Source of the DNA: Bacillus sp. SD075 | Lineage (GTDB): Bacteria; Bacillota; Bacilli; Bacillales; DSM-1321 | Length of the DNA stretch: 60,404 nt | Assembly: GCF_017355165.1 (NCBI RefSeq) | Contig: NZ_JADILK010000027.1 | Coordinates: forward strand, 1-60,404 | Direction of reading: 5' to 3' | Shown here: positions 10,280-19,574 of the stretch, piece by piece | How the letters are laid out: every line of letters starts with the position of its first letter | Position numbering within the stretch: the stretch's first letter is position 1 | The notes under the pieces: model-generated | Told to the model about the DNA's origin: nothing | What the model saw: the letters and a program-made list of their open reading frames with translations, nothing else | The model's database searches: none | Translations under genes and position numbers: made by a program

Positions 10280-11737
10280 ATGAGCAGCGATATTCGAGTT
10301 CGCTATGCACCGAGTCCGACTGGACATTTACATATTGGTAATGCACGGACTGCTTTATTTAATTATTTATACGCACGAAATAAAGGCGGGAAATTCATCA
10401 TCCGTATTGAAGATACCGACAAAAAGAGAAATATTGAAGGCGGAGAGGAAAGTCAGCTTAAATATTTGAAATGGCTTGGTATGGATTGGGATGAAGGTGT
10501 TGATGTTGGCGGTGAATACGGGCCATATCGTCAATCCGAAAGGAACGACCTTTATCAGGAATTGTATCAAGGACTTTTAGATAAAGGTTTGGCATATAAA
10601 TGCTATTGTACGGAAGAGGAGCTTGAAACAGAGCGTGAAGGACAGGTCGAACGGAATGAAACACCAAAATATTCAGGGAAGTGTAAGCATTTAACTGAAG
10701 AAGAGAAAGCGAATCTAGTGGCTCAAGGAAGAAAACCGAGCATTCGCTTTGACGTTCCAGCGGGAAAGGTCCTTACTTTCAAAGATATGGTTAAAGATGA
10801 GGTTTCGTTTGAAACAGATGGCTTTGGTGATTTTGTCATCGTTAAAAAGGATGGCATTCCAACCTATAACTTTGCAGTGGCAGTCGATGATCACTTGATG
10901 AAGATTTCCCATGTCCTTCGCGGTGATGATCATATCTCCAATACTCCAAAACAATTGATGATTTATGAAGCTTTCGGCTGGGAACCACCGGTATTCGGAC
11001 ATATGACACTGATTGTAAACGAAAGCAGGAAGAAACTGAGTAAACGTGATGAGTCGATCATTCAATTCATTGAGCAATATGAAGCGCTTGGTTATGTACC
11101 TGAAGCCTTATTCAATTTCATTACACTACTAGGGTGGTCTCCGGTTGGCGAAGAGGAGATTTTCACGAAGGAAGAATTCATTAATCTTTTCGATGCTGAT
11201 CGGCTGTCTAAATCACCTGCACTTTTCGATAAACAAAAACTTACATGGATGAATAACCAATATGTGAAGCAATTGGACGAAAATCGTGCAGTGGAATTGT
11301 CAATGCCTCACTTAATTAAAGCAGGGAAGGTTTCTGAGACACTGACTGCAGAAGAAGAAGAGTGGGTACATGGGCTAGTTTCCCTTTTCCAAGAGCAAAT
11401 GAGCTATGGAGCGGAAATAGTTGAGTTATCTGAACTGTTTTTCAAGGATGAGGTCGTATTCGAGGAAGAAGCTAAGGAAGTGCTGGCTGAAGAACAGGTA
11501 CCGGAAGTCATGAAGGCTTTCCTTAAGGAGATCGAAGGGCTTGAAGTATTTAATGCGGATGAAATCAAGAAGTCGATAAAAGCCGTACAAAAAAGCACAG
11601 GTCACAAAGGGAAAAAATTATTCATGCCGATAAGAGCGGCCGTCACGGGTCAAACACATGGTCCTGACTTGCCTAAGGCGATTTCATTACTGGGCAAGGA
11701 AAAAATTAAACAGCGTATTCAGAGTATTTTATATTAA
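10280..11737 (+). CDS. gltX: Glutamyl-tRNA synthetase
   Basis: Class I aminoacyl-tRNA synthetase. In Bacillus it is non-discriminating and also charges tRNA-Gln for later amidation. 485 residues. HIGH motif as HIGN at residues 18-21 after [14 protein letters not shown]-type motif KLSKR near 253, then the helical anticodon-binding domain. ATG 10280 is about 12 bases after GGAGG (10263-10267), a slightly long spacing. It stands alone between ispF and the T-box leader of cysE; the 89-base gap upstream is AT-rich and may hold a promoter, but I could not fix the boxes. Confidence 0.97.
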   Translation: MSSDIRVRYAPSPTGHLHIGNARTALFNYLYARNKGGKFIIRIEDTDKKRNIEGGEESQLKYLKWLGMDWDEGVDVGGEYGPYRQSERNDLYQELYQGLLDKGLAYKCYCTEEELETEREGQVERNETPKYSGKCKHLTEEEKANLVAQGRKPSIRFDVPAGKVLTFKDMVKDEVSFETDGFGDFVIVKKDGIPTYNFAVAVDDHLMKISHVLRGDDHISNTPKQLMIYEAFGWEPPVFGHMTLIVNESRKKLSKRDESIIQFIEQYEALGYVPEALFNFITLLGWSPVGEEEIFTKEEFINLFDADRLSKSPALFDKQKLTWMNNQYVKQLDENRAVELSMPHLIKAGKVSETLTAEEEEWVHGLVSLFQEQMSYGAEIVELSELFFKDEVVFEEEAKEVLAEEQVPEVMKAFLKEIEGLEVFNADEIKKSIKAVQKSTGHKGKKLFMPIRAAVTGQTHGPDLPKAISLLGKEKIKQRIQSILY

Positions 11738-11741
11738 CAAT

Positions 11742-11769
11742 TTGTCGAAAATGTAATATAGTATTTAAT
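11742..11769 (+). promoter_or_regulatory. Probable promoter of the T-box/cysE transcript
   Basis: TTGTCG (11742-11747), 16 bases, TTTAAT (11764-11769), just upstream of the T-box stem I. The match is moderate and the call rests partly on position. Confidence 0.4.
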
Positions 11770-11787
11770 AATCTTACAAAAGAACGC

Positions 11788-12051
11788 GTAGATGGGGAGA
11801 AGTAAGTAAACGAAGCTTTTTAGAGAGAACCATAACCTGCTGAAAGTGGTTCAAGCCTCTCGTTTTCCGAAATGCACCCTTGAGTCCTTTGCTGAACTAA
11901 CCTATAGTAGGCACAGGCGGAATGTCCTCCGTTACAGGGATTAAAGTTGGGGATGGGAAAACAGGAAAAAGCTTTACCTGGTTCGTACATTCCAAACAGA
12001 GTGGAACCGCGCTTTAAGCGTCTCTGTCTATTTGGACAGAGACGCTTTTTT
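11788..12051 (+). promoter_or_regulatory. T-box leader, cysteine-specific
   Basis: tRNA-sensing leader of cysE-cysS. GATGGGGAGAAGTA (11791 on) is the typical base of stem I, followed by the AGAGA and CTGAAAGTGG elements of its upper part. The codon TGC (Cys) at 11873-11875 in GAAATGCACC is placed as the specifier. The T-box itself, AGAGTGGAACCGCG, is at 11998-12011, next to the terminator arm. Uncharged tRNA-Cys should pair and prevent termination. The specifier assignment agrees with both downstream genes being cysteine genes. Confidence 0.9.
12016..12051 (+). terminator. T-box regulated terminator
   Basis: GCGTCTCTGTC (12018-12028) pairs with GACAGAGACGC (12035-12045), extended by AA/TT, and a T-run follows. 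Its 5' side lies directly after the T-box motif, as in classical T-box terminator/antiterminator switches. Confidence 0.9.
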
Positions 12052-12113
12052 ATATGCTTTAAAAGCTTCAAAAGGGGATGTTGGAAAAGGACGGAACATA
12101 GGGGGGAATCATT

Positions 12114-12764
12114 TTGTTAAAGATGTTTAAAGAAGATATCGAAGTGGTTTTTGATCAAGATCCTGCGGCGCGCAGCTATTTGGAAGTCATATTGACGTAC
12201 GCGGGTTTACATGCGATTTGGAGTCATAGGATGGCTCACGCACTATTTAAGAAGAAATTCTTTTTCCTGGCAAGAAGTATATCTCAAATCAGTCGGTTTT
12301 TTACCGGGATTGAAATTCATCCAGGGGCTACGATTGGCCGACGTTTCTTCATTGACCATGGAATGGGGATCGTCATTGGCGAAACTTGTGAAATTGGCGA
12401 CAATGTATCTGTCTTTCAAGGTGTAACCCTTGGGGGGACCGGAAAGGAAAAAGGAAAACGTCATCCTACGATAAAAGATAATGTGTTGATTGCTACAGGA
12501 GCAAAAGTGCTGGGTTCCATCACTGTTGGGGAAAACTCAAAGATCGGTGCAGGATCGGTCGTTTTAAAGGAAGTGCCGCCTAATTCTACAGTGGTGGGCA
12601 TTCCAGGAAAAGTGGTCATTCAAGATGGTATCAAAATTAATAAAGACCTAAATCATTGTGATCTTCCTGATCCAATTGCTGATCGCTTTAAGGAATTGGA
12701 TAGTGAAATCAAGACCTTAAGAGCGAAGCTGGCTGAACAGAAGCAGGAAGAAAGGAGTCTATAA
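12114..12764 (+). CDS. cysE: Serine O-acetyltransferase
   Basis: Makes O-acetylserine from serine and acetyl-CoA, the committed step of cysteine synthesis. 216 residues. N-terminal helical region, then left-handed beta-helix hexapeptide repeats ([28 protein letters not shown]). The start is TTG 12114, seven bases after GGGGGG; the in-frame ATG 12123 is 16 bases away and less likely. It is controlled by the Cys T-box and is one base from cysS, so cysteine supply and tRNA-Cys charging respond together. Confidence 0.95.
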   Translation: MLKMFKEDIEVVFDQDPAARSYLEVILTYAGLHAIWSHRMAHALFKKKFFFLARSISQISRFFTGIEIHPGATIGRRFFIDHGMGIVIGETCEIGDNVSVFQGVTLGGTGKEKGKRHPTIKDNVLIATGAKVLGSITVGENSKIGAGSVVLKEVPPNSTVVGIPGKVVIQDGIKINKDLNHCDLPDPIADRFKELDSEIKTLRAKLAEQKQEERSL

Positions 12765-12765
12765 T

Positions 12766-14163
12766 ATGGCGATTAAAATATATAACACAGCTACAAGAAA
12801 AAAGGAAACCTTCGTCCCGATTGAAGAGGGTAAGGTGAAGATGTACGTATGCGGACCCACTGTCTATAACTACATTCATATTGGTAATGCAAGACCGGCA
12901 ATCGTATTCGATGCCGTTCGGAGGTATTTGGAATACCGTGGATATGATGTTCAATTCGTTTCGAACTTTACGGATGTGGATGATAAGCTGATTCGTGCGG
13001 CAAAAGAATTGGGGGAAGATGTCCCTACCATATCAGAGCGTTTCATCAAGGCTTATTTTGAAGACGTGTCCGCATTGGGTTGCAAAAAAGCGGATGCTCA
13101 CCCAACCGTAATGGAGAATATGGATGCAATCATTGAATTCATCTCGACATTGATTGAGAAAGGATTCGCTTATGAATCTGAAGGGGATGTGTATTACCGC
13201 ACCCGTAAGTTTGAGGGTTATGGAAAACTTTCACATCAGTCCATCGATGAGCTGCGAGTGGGGGCACGTATCGAAATAGGGGAGAAAAAACAAGATGCCC
13301 TTGATTTTGCCCTTTGGAAAACGGCCAAGGATGATGAAATATCTTGGGAGAGCCCATGGGGGAAGGGGCGCCCTGGCTGGCATATCGAATGCTCCGCAAT
13401 GGTTAAAAAGTATTTGGGTGATACAATCGATATTCATGCAGGAGGTCAAGATCTGGCTTTCCCGCATCATGAAAATGAAATTGCACAATCCGAAGCATTG
13501 ACGGGCAAAACGTTTGCGAATTATTGGATGCATAACGGGTATATAAATATTGAAAATGAAAAAATGTCTAAGTCCCTAGGCAATTTCGTCCTTGTGCATG
13601 ACATCATAAAGAAGCATGATCCACAAGTGTTACGCTTCTTTATGTTGTCTGTACATTACCGTCACCCCATCAATTATAGTGAAGAAGTGCTTGAAAATGT
13701 AAAAGCGTCCCTTGATCGCTTAAGGACATCATATCAAAACTTAAAGCATCGCCTTCAAGTAAGTGATGGATTGACTGAGAATGATGATGTTTGGTTGGAG
13801 AAACTTAATGAATTACATGAACAATTCATTAAGGAAATGGACGATGATTTCAACACAGCTAATGCGATATCCATGCTCTTTGAACTTTCCAAACAGGCAA
13901 ATTATTACTTGATGGAGAAAAACACAGACAAGGAAGTGATTGATGCTTTCCTTGATAAATTCAACATCTTATTTTCTGTCCTAGGTTTGTCCCTTGAAGA
14001 AGAGGGGCTTTTGGATGAAGAAATCGAAGGGTTGATACAGCAGAGAATTCAAGCGCGGAAAGACCGCAATTTTGGGTTATCTGATGAAATTCGTGATCGC
14101 TTGAAAAACATGAATATCATATTAGAGGATACCCCTCAAGGTACAAGATGGAAAAGAGGGTAA
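12766..14163 (+). CDS. cysS: Cysteinyl-tRNA synthetase
   Basis: Class I synthetase, monomeric and zinc-dependent for cysteine selection. 465 residues. [16 protein letters not shown] carries the first zinc cysteine and the HIGH-type motif [16 protein letters not shown] and [11 protein letters not shown] provide the other zinc ligands; KMSKSLGN is at about 266. The C-terminal domain is the helical anticodon-binding bundle. ATG 12766 follows AAAGGAG. It is in the T-box operon and is followed after three bases by mrnC. Confidence 0.97.
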   Translation: MAIKIYNTATRKKETFVPIEEGKVKMYVCGPTVYNYIHIGNARPAIVFDAVRRYLEYRGYDVQFVSNFTDVDDKLIRAAKELGEDVPTISERFIKAYFEDVSALGCKKADAHPTVMENMDAIIEFISTLIEKGFAYESEGDVYYRTRKFEGYGKLSHQSIDELRVGARIEIGEKKQDALDFALWKTAKDDEISWESPWGKGRPGWHIECSAMVKKYLGDTIDIHAGGQDLAFPHHENEIAQSEALTGKTFANYWMHNGYINIENEKMSKSLGNFVLVHDIIKKHDPQVLRFFMLSVHYRHPINYSEEVLENVKASLDRLRTSYQNLKHRLQVSDGLTENDDVWLEKLNELHEQFIKEMDDDFNTANAISMLFELSKQANYYLMEKNTDKEVIDAFLDKFNILFSVLGLSLEEEGLLDEEIEGLIQQRIQARKDRNFGLSDEIRDRLKNMNIILEDTPQGTRWKRG

Positions 14164-14166
14164 TTA

Positions 14167-14589
14167 ATGCTTCATTACGATAGTAAGGTAGATGCAAAAA
14201 TGCTGAACAGTCTTGCTTTAGCATATATAGGTGATGCTGTATACGAAACGTATATACGGCATCACCTCATTCAAAAAGGAGCAGTCAAGCCCAATCTGCT
14301 TCACAAAAAAGCTACATCTTTTGTAGCTGCTAAAGCGCAAAATAAAATCATCCACTTTTTCCTGGAGTCAGATCGGTTATCGGAAGAGGAATCCGCTGTC
14401 GTCCGGCGCGGCCGAAATGCAAAATCCGGTACGGTTCCGAAGAATACAGATGTGCAAACGTATCGCTACAGTACAGCCTTCGAGGCACTTATGGGATTTT
14501 TGTATTTATCCGGTCGAATAGAAAGAATGGAAGAACTCATCAAAAAATCCATTGAATACATTGAAGAAGAAAAGGGGAGTAACCCATGA
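14167..14589 (+). CDS. mrnC: Mini-ribonuclease III (MrnC)
   Basis: RNase III-like nuclease without a double-stranded RNA binding domain; in B. subtilis it matures 23S rRNA ends. 140 residues. The catalytic acidic motif is AYIGDAVYE (D23) and the second is [10 protein letters not shown]. It overlaps the rRNA methyltransferase gene rlmB by four bases, which fits a shared role in 23S rRNA maturation. Confidence 0.94.
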   Translation: MLHYDSKVDAKMLNSLALAYIGDAVYETYIRHHLIQKGAVKPNLLHKKATSFVAAKAQNKIIHFFLESDRLSEEESAVVRRGRNAKSGTVPKNTDVQTYRYSTAFEALMGFLYLSGRIERMEELIKKSIEYIEEEKGSNP

Positions 14590-15329
14590 GCGAAGAATAT
14601 ATCATTGGCAGAAACCCCGTATTGGAAGCACTTCGCTCCGAACGGGATATTAATAAAATTTGGATAGCCGAGGGCTCGCAAAAAGGCTCAATGCAACCTC
14701 TTATCGGTCTGGCGAAGGAAAAGAAGGTATTCGTGCAAATCGTACCGAAGAAAAAAATTGACCAAATGGCAGAAGGCATCCATCAAGGCGTTATTGCACA
14801 AGTTGCTGCATATGAATATGTGGAGTTGGATGACTTATTCGCAAAAGCGGCTGAACGGGACGAAGCACCATTTTTCATGATTCTTGATGAAGTTGAGGAT
14901 CCGCATAATTTAGGTTCGATCATGAGGACGGCTGATGCAGTCGGGGCCCATGGAATCATCATTCCAAAAAGAAGAGCGGTGGGCTTGACGGCAACAGTGG
15001 CAAAAGCTTCGACGGGTGCAATCGAATATATTCCGGTGGCCCGCGTTACAAATTTGGCAAGAGCAGTGGAAGAGCTGAAAGAGCGAGGGGTATGGATAGT
15101 CGGTACCGATGCGAAAGGCAGCGATGATTACCGTAACATGGACGGAAAGATGCCTATCGGACTTGTTATTGGCAGCGAAGGAAAAGGTATGGCCAGGTTA
15201 ATGAAGGACAAATGTGATTTTCTCATCCGTCTCCCTATGGCAGGACAAGTAACTTCGTTAAATGCATCGGTAGCAGCCGGTTTATTGATGTATGAGGTTT
15301 ATAGAAAAAGAAATCCCCTAGGGCAATGA
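14586..15329 (+). CDS. rlmB: 23S rRNA (guanosine-2'-O-)-methyltransferase RlmB
   Basis: SPOUT/TrmH-family methyltransferase that uses S-adenosylmethionine. 247 residues. An N-terminal L30e-like RNA-binding region (about 1-75) is followed by the trefoil-knot SPOUT domain with [27 protein letters not shown] and [15 protein letters not shown] motifs. The target G2251 (E. coli numbering) is inferred from the family; a related site is possible. Start and stop overlaps show it is part of the cysE-to-rae1 operon. Confidence 0.92.
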   Translation: MSEEYIIGRNPVLEALRSERDINKIWIAEGSQKGSMQPLIGLAKEKKVFVQIVPKKKIDQMAEGIHQGVIAQVAAYEYVELDDLFAKAAERDEAPFFMILDEVEDPHNLGSIMRTADAVGAHGIIIPKRRAVGLTATVAKASTGAIEYIPVARVTNLARAVEELKERGVWIVGTDAKGSDDYRNMDGKMPIGLVIGSEGKGMARLMKDKCDFLIRLPMAGQVTSLNASVAAGLLMYEVYRKRNPLGQ

Positions 15330-15333
15330 TGCA

Positions 15334-15843
15334 ATGAATATTCTGTTGGTGGACGGTTATAACATTATTGGAGCTTGGCCGGAACTGAGAGAATTAAAAG
15401 AACGGGATCTTGCTGCCGCAAGAGATCGATTGATAGAAATGATGGCGGAATATCAAGCATTTACCGGATATCGTGTAATTGTTGTATTTGACGCTCAATA
15501 TGTTCAGGGAATTGCCCGCATATTCAAAAATCACAAAGTTGATGTAATTTTTACAAAAGAAAATGAAACTGCGGATGAAAGAATAGAAAAGATGGCCATT
15601 GAACTGAATAATGTCAAAACGCAAATTCAAGTGGCAACTTCCGACTTTACGGAACAGTGGGTGATCTTTGGCCAAGGGGCCCTAAGGAAATCTGCTCGTG
15701 AACTGCTTATTGAAATGGAAGAAATTCAAGGTGAAATCAAGAAAGATGTAAGAAAAACAACGACGATAAGACCCGTGGCTAAAATTCCTTTAAGTGAAGA
15801 AGTGGCAGAAATTTTCGAAAAATGGCGCCGGGGTAAAATTTGA
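15334..15843 (+). CDS. rae1: NYN-domain endoribonuclease, Rae1/YacP family
   Basis: 169 residues with the NYN/PIN-like fold: LLVDGYNIIGAWP at the N-terminus with the conserved aspartate, VVFDAQYV and ETADERIEK motifs, and ATSDFTEQ. B. subtilis YacP (Rae1) enters the ribosomal A site and cuts certain mRNAs. The gene lies four bases after rlmB and immediately before sigH, exactly as in B. subtilis. Its ribosome site is weak (AGGGCAATG). A GGGTAAAATTT word near its 3' end is repeated in the sigH promoter. Confidence 0.9.
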   Translation: MNILLVDGYNIIGAWPELRELKERDLAAARDRLIEMMAEYQAFTGYRVIVVFDAQYVQGIARIFKNHKVDVIFTKENETADERIEKMAIELNNVKTQIQVATSDFTEQWVIFGQGALRKSARELLIEMEEIQGEIKKDVRKTTTIRPVAKIPLSEEVAEIFEKWRRGKI

Positions 15844-15847
15844 GCCA

Positions 15848-15877
15848 TTGACGGGTAAAATTTACCTGCTGTATAAT
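15848..15877 (+). promoter_or_regulatory. SigA promoter of sigH with internal palindrome
   Basis: TTGACG (15848-15853), 18 bases, TATAAT (15872-15877). The spacer contains GGTAAA-A-TTTACC (15854-15866), an operator-like inverted repeat. In B. subtilis spo0H is transcribed by SigA and repressed by AbrB; whether AbrB acts on this palindrome is not shown. Confidence 0.7.
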
Positions 15878-15910
15878 ATTTCTATCTGAGTCAGGTCAGG
15901 GGGATAAAAT

Positions 15911-16561
15911 GTGGGTCTCAAATTCGGAATGAAGCTGAACGAAAAGTATCTGCAGTTTGAGGATGATGAATTGATAGGGTTGGTGCACACTGGAGACAGT
16001 GAAGCGCTAGATTATTTGATCCAAAAGTATCGTAATTTTGTAAGAGCGAAGGCAAGGACTTATTTCTTGATTGGTGCCGATAAGGAAGACATCGTGCAAG
16101 AAGGTATGATTGGTTTATATAAAGCAGTCCGTGATTTTAAAGGGGATAAGTTATCTTCTTTTAAAGCATTTGCAGAACTATGCATTACAAGGCAGATCAT
16201 TACAGCTATCAAAACAGCAACACGTCAAAAACATATTCCGCTCAATTCCTATGTTTCCCTGGACAAGCCCATTTATGATGAGGAATCGGATCGAACTCTA
16301 ATGGATATTATATCGGGTACGAAAGTTTTGGACCCGGAAGAACTGATCATCAACCAAGAAGAGTTTGACGATATCGAATTAAAGATGGCCGAGCTCCTGA
16401 GTGATCTTGAGAGAAAAGTGTTAGCTCTTTACCTGGATGGACAAACCTACCAAGAAATTTCGGAAGAGTTGAACCGGCATGTTAAGTCAATCGACAACGC
16501 CCTTCAGCGGGTGAAAAGAAAGCTCGAGCGCTATCTGGAAGTAAGGGAAATCAGTTTATAA
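15911..16561 (+). CDS. sigH: RNA polymerase sigma factor SigH
   Basis: Alternative sigma-70 family factor for the transition phase and entry into sporulation. 216 residues. Region 2 includes DALDYLIQKYRNFVRAKAR and GADKEDIVQEGMIGLYKA; region 4 ends with the helix-turn-helix TYQEISEELNRHVKSIDNALQR. The start is GTG 15911, behind CAGGGGG. The upstream ATG at 15909 is out of frame and closes quickly. It has its own promoter after rae1. High similarity to B. subtilis SigH over the whole length. Confidence 0.96.
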   Translation: MGLKFGMKLNEKYLQFEDDELIGLVHTGDSEALDYLIQKYRNFVRAKARTYFLIGADKEDIVQEGMIGLYKAVRDFKGDKLSSFKAFAELCITRQIITAIKTATRQKHIPLNSYVSLDKPIYDEESDRTLMDIISGTKVLDPEELIINQEEFDDIELKMAELLSDLERKVLALYLDGQTYQEISEELNRHVKSIDNALQRVKRKLERYLEVREISL

Positions 16562-16700
16562 TCCCTCCGCTTTTTCCGCTTAATTTCATCTGTCCCTTCT
16601 CCACATGGAAGTTTATTATTCACTATGATTTTTTAATGGAAGTTAAGTAAACCGCGCTTTTGATTTTTCGAGGTCCATAATGGGCTAAACCGCTTTGATA

Positions 16701-16729
16701 TTGACAATAAAAAACAGTCGTGATAAGGT
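16701..16729 (+). promoter_or_regulatory. Possible promoter of rpmG-secE
   Basis: A perfect TTGACA at 16701-16706 is followed at 17 bases by the weak -10 TAAGGT. The box pair lies 35 bases before rpmG. The poor -10 makes this tentative. The rest of the 202-base gap after sigH shows no clear terminator. Confidence 0.35.
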
Positions 16730-16763
16730 TTTATGGATATAGTAGATAGGATAGGTGTATCTA

Positions 16764-16913
16764 ATGCGAAAAAAAATAGTTCTTGCCTGCACTGATTGCG
16801 GTTCAAGGAATTATAGTTATGAGAGTAAACAATCGACAAGCGGCGAACGACTGGAAATCAAGAAATTTTGCAGTACGTGCAACTCACACTCGATTCATAA
16901 AGAAACGAAATAA
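16764..16913 (+). CDS. rpmG: Ribosomal protein L33, zinc-binding form
   Basis: 49-residue large-subunit protein, [19 protein letters not shown] onwards, with the CxxC pairs CTDC (residues 9-12) and CSTC (36-39) of the zinc-containing L33 type. ATG 16764 follows AGGATAGGTG. In B. subtilis rpmGB sits in the same position before secE. Firmicutes often carry a second, zinc-independent copy elsewhere for zinc starvation. Confidence 0.95.
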   Translation: MRKKIVLACTDCGSRNYSYESKQSTSGERLEIKKFCSTCNSHSIHKETK

Positions 16914-16964
16914 CCGTTTTATAAATAGATTGACAGAAGCTTCTAATGCTTGGAGGATACATTC

Positions 16965-17147
16965 ATGAAACGTCTTACCGAATTTTTCAGCGGAGTAGCT
17001 CGCGAAATGCAAAAAGTAAGCTGGCCGAAACGCAAGGAGCTTACCAAATATACAATCGTGGTAGTAACGACTGTATTGTTTATGGCTTTATTCTTTACAG
17101 TGGTCGATTTGGGCATTTCTGAATTAATTCGCTTAGTTATTGAATAA
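16965..17147 (+). CDS. secE: Preprotein translocase subunit SecE
   Basis: Single-span subunit of the SecYEG channel. 60 residues, the short Gram-positive form. Conserved amphipathic EMQKVSWPKRKELTKYT (about 15-31) is followed by one transmembrane helix (about 32-50). Start ATG 16965 comes after GGAGGA; an in-frame TTG at 16950 lies just ahead of the ribosome site and is not used. secY is in the spc cluster at 43,485. A terminator follows at about 17,200. Confidence 0.95.
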   Translation: MKRLTEFFSGVAREMQKVSWPKRKELTKYTIVVVTTVLFMALFFTVVDLGISELIRLVIE

Positions 17148-17170
17148 GAGGTTCGAAAATAAGGTATAAT
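17140..17170 (+). promoter_or_regulatory. Candidate promoter just upstream of the secE terminator
   Basis: TTGAAT (17140-17145), 19 bases, TATAAT (17165-17170). The -10 is perfect but the spacer is long. A transcript starting here would meet a terminator within about 20-45 bases, suggesting attenuation of nusG or a spurious match. Confidence 0.35.
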
Positions 17171-17197
17171 AGTGATAGAATAATATGTGTCAGCAGA

Positions 17198-17219
17198 AAA
17201 GCCCGGAAACGGGTTTTTT
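17198..17219 (+). terminator. Intrinsic terminator between secE and nusG
   Basis: CCCG-GAAA-CGGG hairpin flanked by AAA/TTT pairs and a run of six T. The GAAA tetraloop is stable. nusG therefore probably has its own promoter in the following 180 bases, where I could not fix clear boxes, or depends on read-through. Confidence 0.8.
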
Positions 17220-17404
17220 AATTTGTCTTTTTTAAGAAGTGAAGAAGATTAAAATTGAGCACTGCTGTAATATGAATCATCATAATATATTCTAGTTAAG
17301 TCGGGATGACGCCGGTATTGTTTTTTGGCTAAAACGTTCAAAGATAAAGATTAATAAAGAAAATGATTGATTGCAGGGAGGGAAGGACGTTAAAGTCCTA
17401 ACAC

Positions 17405-17938
17405 ATGGAAAAGAATTGGTATGTAGTTCACACCTATTCAGGTTATGAAAACAAAGTTAAGGCTAACTTGGAAAAACGTGTTGAAACTATGGGGATGGAA
17501 GACAAGATCTTTCGCGTTGTAGTTCCAGAAGAAGAAGAAACAGAAGTGAAAGATGGCAAAAAGAAAGTGACCAAAAAGAAAGTTTTTCCGGGGTATGTAT
17601 TGGTTGAGATCATCATGACGGATGATTCATGGTATGTTGTCCGGAATACGCCTGGCGTAACAGGTTTCGTAGGTTCATCTGGAGCTGGGTCAAAACCGAC
17701 TGCGTTGCTGCCGGAAGAAATTGAAGTCGTTCTTAAACGAATGGGCGTGGATGAAAGTAAAATCGAAGTTGATTTTGAACTCGGTGATACGGTTCAAGTT
17801 AAAGAAGGACCATTTGCAACCTTTGCAGGGCCGATTGAAGAACTAGATAAAGACAAAGGGAAAGTAAGGGTCCTAGTCAATATGTTCGGTCGTGATACAC
17901 CGGTTGAACTTGATTTTAATCAAGTGGAAAAATTATAA
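17405..17938 (+). CDS. nusG: Transcription termination/antitermination factor NusG
   Basis: Binds RNA polymerase and modulates pausing; couples to ribosome or Rho. 177 residues: NGN domain (1-110; NWYVVHTYSGYENKV at the start) and a C-terminal KOW domain (about 125-177; GDTVQVKEGPFATFAG). ATG 17405. It lies between the secE terminator and the rplK promoter, so it is probably a single-gene transcript. All family landmarks are seen. Confidence 0.97.
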   Translation: MEKNWYVVHTYSGYENKVKANLEKRVETMGMEDKIFRVVVPEEEETEVKDGKKKVTKKKVFPGYVLVEIIMTDDSWYVVRNTPGVTGFVGSSGAGSKPTALLPEEIEVVLKRMGVDESKIEVDFELGDTVQVKEGPFATFAGPIEELDKDKGKVRVLVNMFGRDTPVELDFNQVEKL

Positions 17939-17950
17939 ACGGAAAAAAAC

Positions 17951-17979
17951 TTGAAATTGCCTTTTGAAAGTGGTAAAAT
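17951..17979 (+). promoter_or_regulatory. SigA promoter of rplK-rplA
   Basis: TTGAAA (17951-17956), 17 bases, TAAAAT (17974-17979), preceded by TGG, an extended -10. It starts right after nusG and leaves a 130-base leader before rplK. Confidence 0.75.
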
Positions 17980-18112
17980 TTCAAAGGTCAGTATGTTTCA
18001 ATTTTTAGGCCTCAACGATACAAGCATTCTTTATTAATATATAAAGAATTCAAGATGAGTGGGAGGGTATTACCCTATTACCACATCACGGACTTATAAG
18101 GAGGTGTGTCTC

Positions 18113-18538
18113 GTGGCTAAAAAAGTAATTAAAATGGTTAAATTGCAAATTCCTGCTGGTAAAGCGAATCCGGCACCGCCAGTCGGTCCTGCATTAGGTC
18201 AAGCTGGTGTAAACATCATGGGATTCTGTAAGGAGTTCAACGCTCGTACAGCAGATCAAGCTGGTCTAATTATTCCTGTTGAAATCACGGTATTTGAAGA
18301 CCGTTCATTTACATTCATTACAAAAACTCCACCGGCTGCAGTATTGCTTAAGAAAGTAGCTGGTATAGAGTCTGGTTCTGGTGAACCTAACCGTAAAAAA
18401 GTTGCTACAGTCAAGCGTGATCAAGTGCGCGAGATTGCTGAAACTAAAATGCCTGACCTAAACGCTGCAAGTGTTGAAGCTGCAATGCGTATGGTTGAAG
18501 GTACTGCTCGCAGCATGGGTATTGTCATCGAAGACTAA
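18113..18538 (+). CDS. rplK: Ribosomal protein L11
   Basis: Part of the GTPase-associated centre, binds 23S rRNA with L10 and is needed for RelA activation. 141 residues starting [17 protein letters not shown] with the proline-rich [20 protein letters not shown]. The start is GTG 18113, after AAGGAGGTG; the longer in-frame reading from 18059 has no family counterpart. Followed by rplA after 104 bases that hold an 8-bp hairpin. Confidence 0.97.
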   Translation: MAKKVIKMVKLQIPAGKANPAPPVGPALGQAGVNIMGFCKEFNARTADQAGLIIPVEITVFEDRSFTFITKTPPAAVLLKKVAGIESGSGEPNRKKVATVKRDQVREIAETKMPDLNAASVEAAMRMVEGTARSMGIVIED

Positions 18539-18566
18539 TCCATGTAATTGCTATTTGTTTCTACGG

Positions 18567-18589
18567 GGTTGCGATTGATACTCGCAACC
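18567..18589 (+). other. Hairpin between rplK and rplA
   Basis: GGTTGCGA (18567-18574) pairs perfectly with TCGCAACC (18582-18589) across a 7-base loop. Only CTTTATT follows, so it is a weak terminator at best; a processing or L1-binding element is possible. Function not known from the sequence. Confidence 0.45.
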
Positions 18590-18642
18590 TTTATTCGTGG
18601 GAGGTCATTCCGTTAAAACCACAATTTAGGAGGATTTATATC

Positions 18643-19338
18643 ATGGCGAAAAAAGGTAAAAAGTATCTTGAAGCAGCTAAGCTTGTAGAAGTTTCTAAGG
18701 CTTATGCTGTAACTGAAGCAATCGAAGTTGCTAAAAAAGCAAACTTCGCAAAATTCGATGCGACTGTTGAAGTTGCTTTCCGTTTAGGTGTAGACCCTAA
18801 GAAAGCTGACCAACAAATTCGTGGAGCTGTTGTGCTTCCGAACGGTACTGGTAAAACTCAACGCGTATTAGTGTTCGCTAAAGGTGAAAAAGCAAAAGAA
18901 GCGGAAGCTGCTGGTGCTGACTACGTTGGCGATTCTGAATTCATCAACAAAATCCAACAAGGATGGTTCGAATTCGATGTAATCGTTGCGACTCCAGACA
19001 TGATGGGTGAAGTTGGTAAACTTGGCCGTGTATTAGGACCTAAAGGATTAATGCCTAACCCTAAAACTGGCACAGTAACATTCGACGTAACAAAAGCTGT
19101 TAATGAAATCAAAGCTGGTAAAGTTGAATACCGCGTAGATAAAGCTGGTAACATCCATGCTCCAATCGGTAAAGTATCTTTCGAAGATGCTAAACTAGTG
19201 GAAAACTTCACTACTATCTATGATACATTAATGAAAGTTAAACCTGCGGCTGCTAAAGGAACTTACATGAAAAACGTTTCTGTAACAACTACTATGGGCC
19301 CTGGTGTGAAAGTTGATCCTTCTACTTTCAATAAATAA
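18643..19338 (+). CDS. rplA: Ribosomal protein L1
   Basis: Two-domain protein of the L1 stalk, which helps release E-site tRNA; in many bacteria it also represses its own operon. 231 residues, usual length. [25 protein letters not shown] and [15 protein letters not shown] motifs are present. ATG 18643 follows AGGAGGAT. The promoter of the next unit, rplJ-rplL, overlaps its stop codon. Confidence 0.97.
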   Translation: MAKKGKKYLEAAKLVEVSKAYAVTEAIEVAKKANFAKFDATVEVAFRLGVDPKKADQQIRGAVVLPNGTGKTQRVLVFAKGEKAKEAEAAGADYVGDSEFINKIQQGWFEFDVIVATPDMMGEVGKLGRVLGPKGLMPNPKTGTVTFDVTKAVNEIKAGKVEYRVDKAGNIHAPIGKVSFEDAKLVENFTTIYDTLMKVKPAAAKGTYMKNVSVTTTMGPGVKVDPSTFNK

Positions 19339-19368
19339 TTGACATTCCAAAACTATTGTTGTTATAAT
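19339..19368 (+). promoter_or_regulatory. Strong SigA promoter of rplJ-rplL
   Basis: TTGACA (19339-19344), 18 bases, TATAAT (19363-19368); both boxes are perfect. It begins at the base after the rplA stop codon. Confidence 0.85.
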
Positions 19369-19394
19369 AAGTTTTGTTGTGAATAAATGAATAT

Positions 19395-19526
19395 CATTTG
19401 TACCGTAGACAGTAGGTGCTCATTACGAGCTTAATTCCCTGCCGAGGTAATTCGATAATAATAGTCCTTGACTATGACTTTTGAAATTACTGCCTTCATG
19501 TCTGCAATAGAGATGAAGGCTTTTTC
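19395..19526 (+). promoter_or_regulatory. L10 leader RNA with terminator
   Basis: Autoregulatory leader bound by the L10(L12)4 complex. ACCGTAGACAGTAGGTGC and TTAATTCCCTGCCGAGG are the conserved core strands. A terminator follows: GCCTTCAT (19492-19499) with ATGAAGGC (19513-19520) and TTTTTC. Excess L10-L12 is expected to favour the terminator, lowering rplJ-rplL expression. This matches the known Bacillus L10_leader class. Confidence 0.85.
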
Positions 19527-19574
19527 TTTGAAACGGTATAAATGTTTTCAAGCAAATCTACAGGAGGTGTAAGG

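Noticed and set aside
18059..18112. Longer N-terminus of L11
   Set aside because: L11 is 141 residues in the family and GTG 18113 has an excellent ribosome site.
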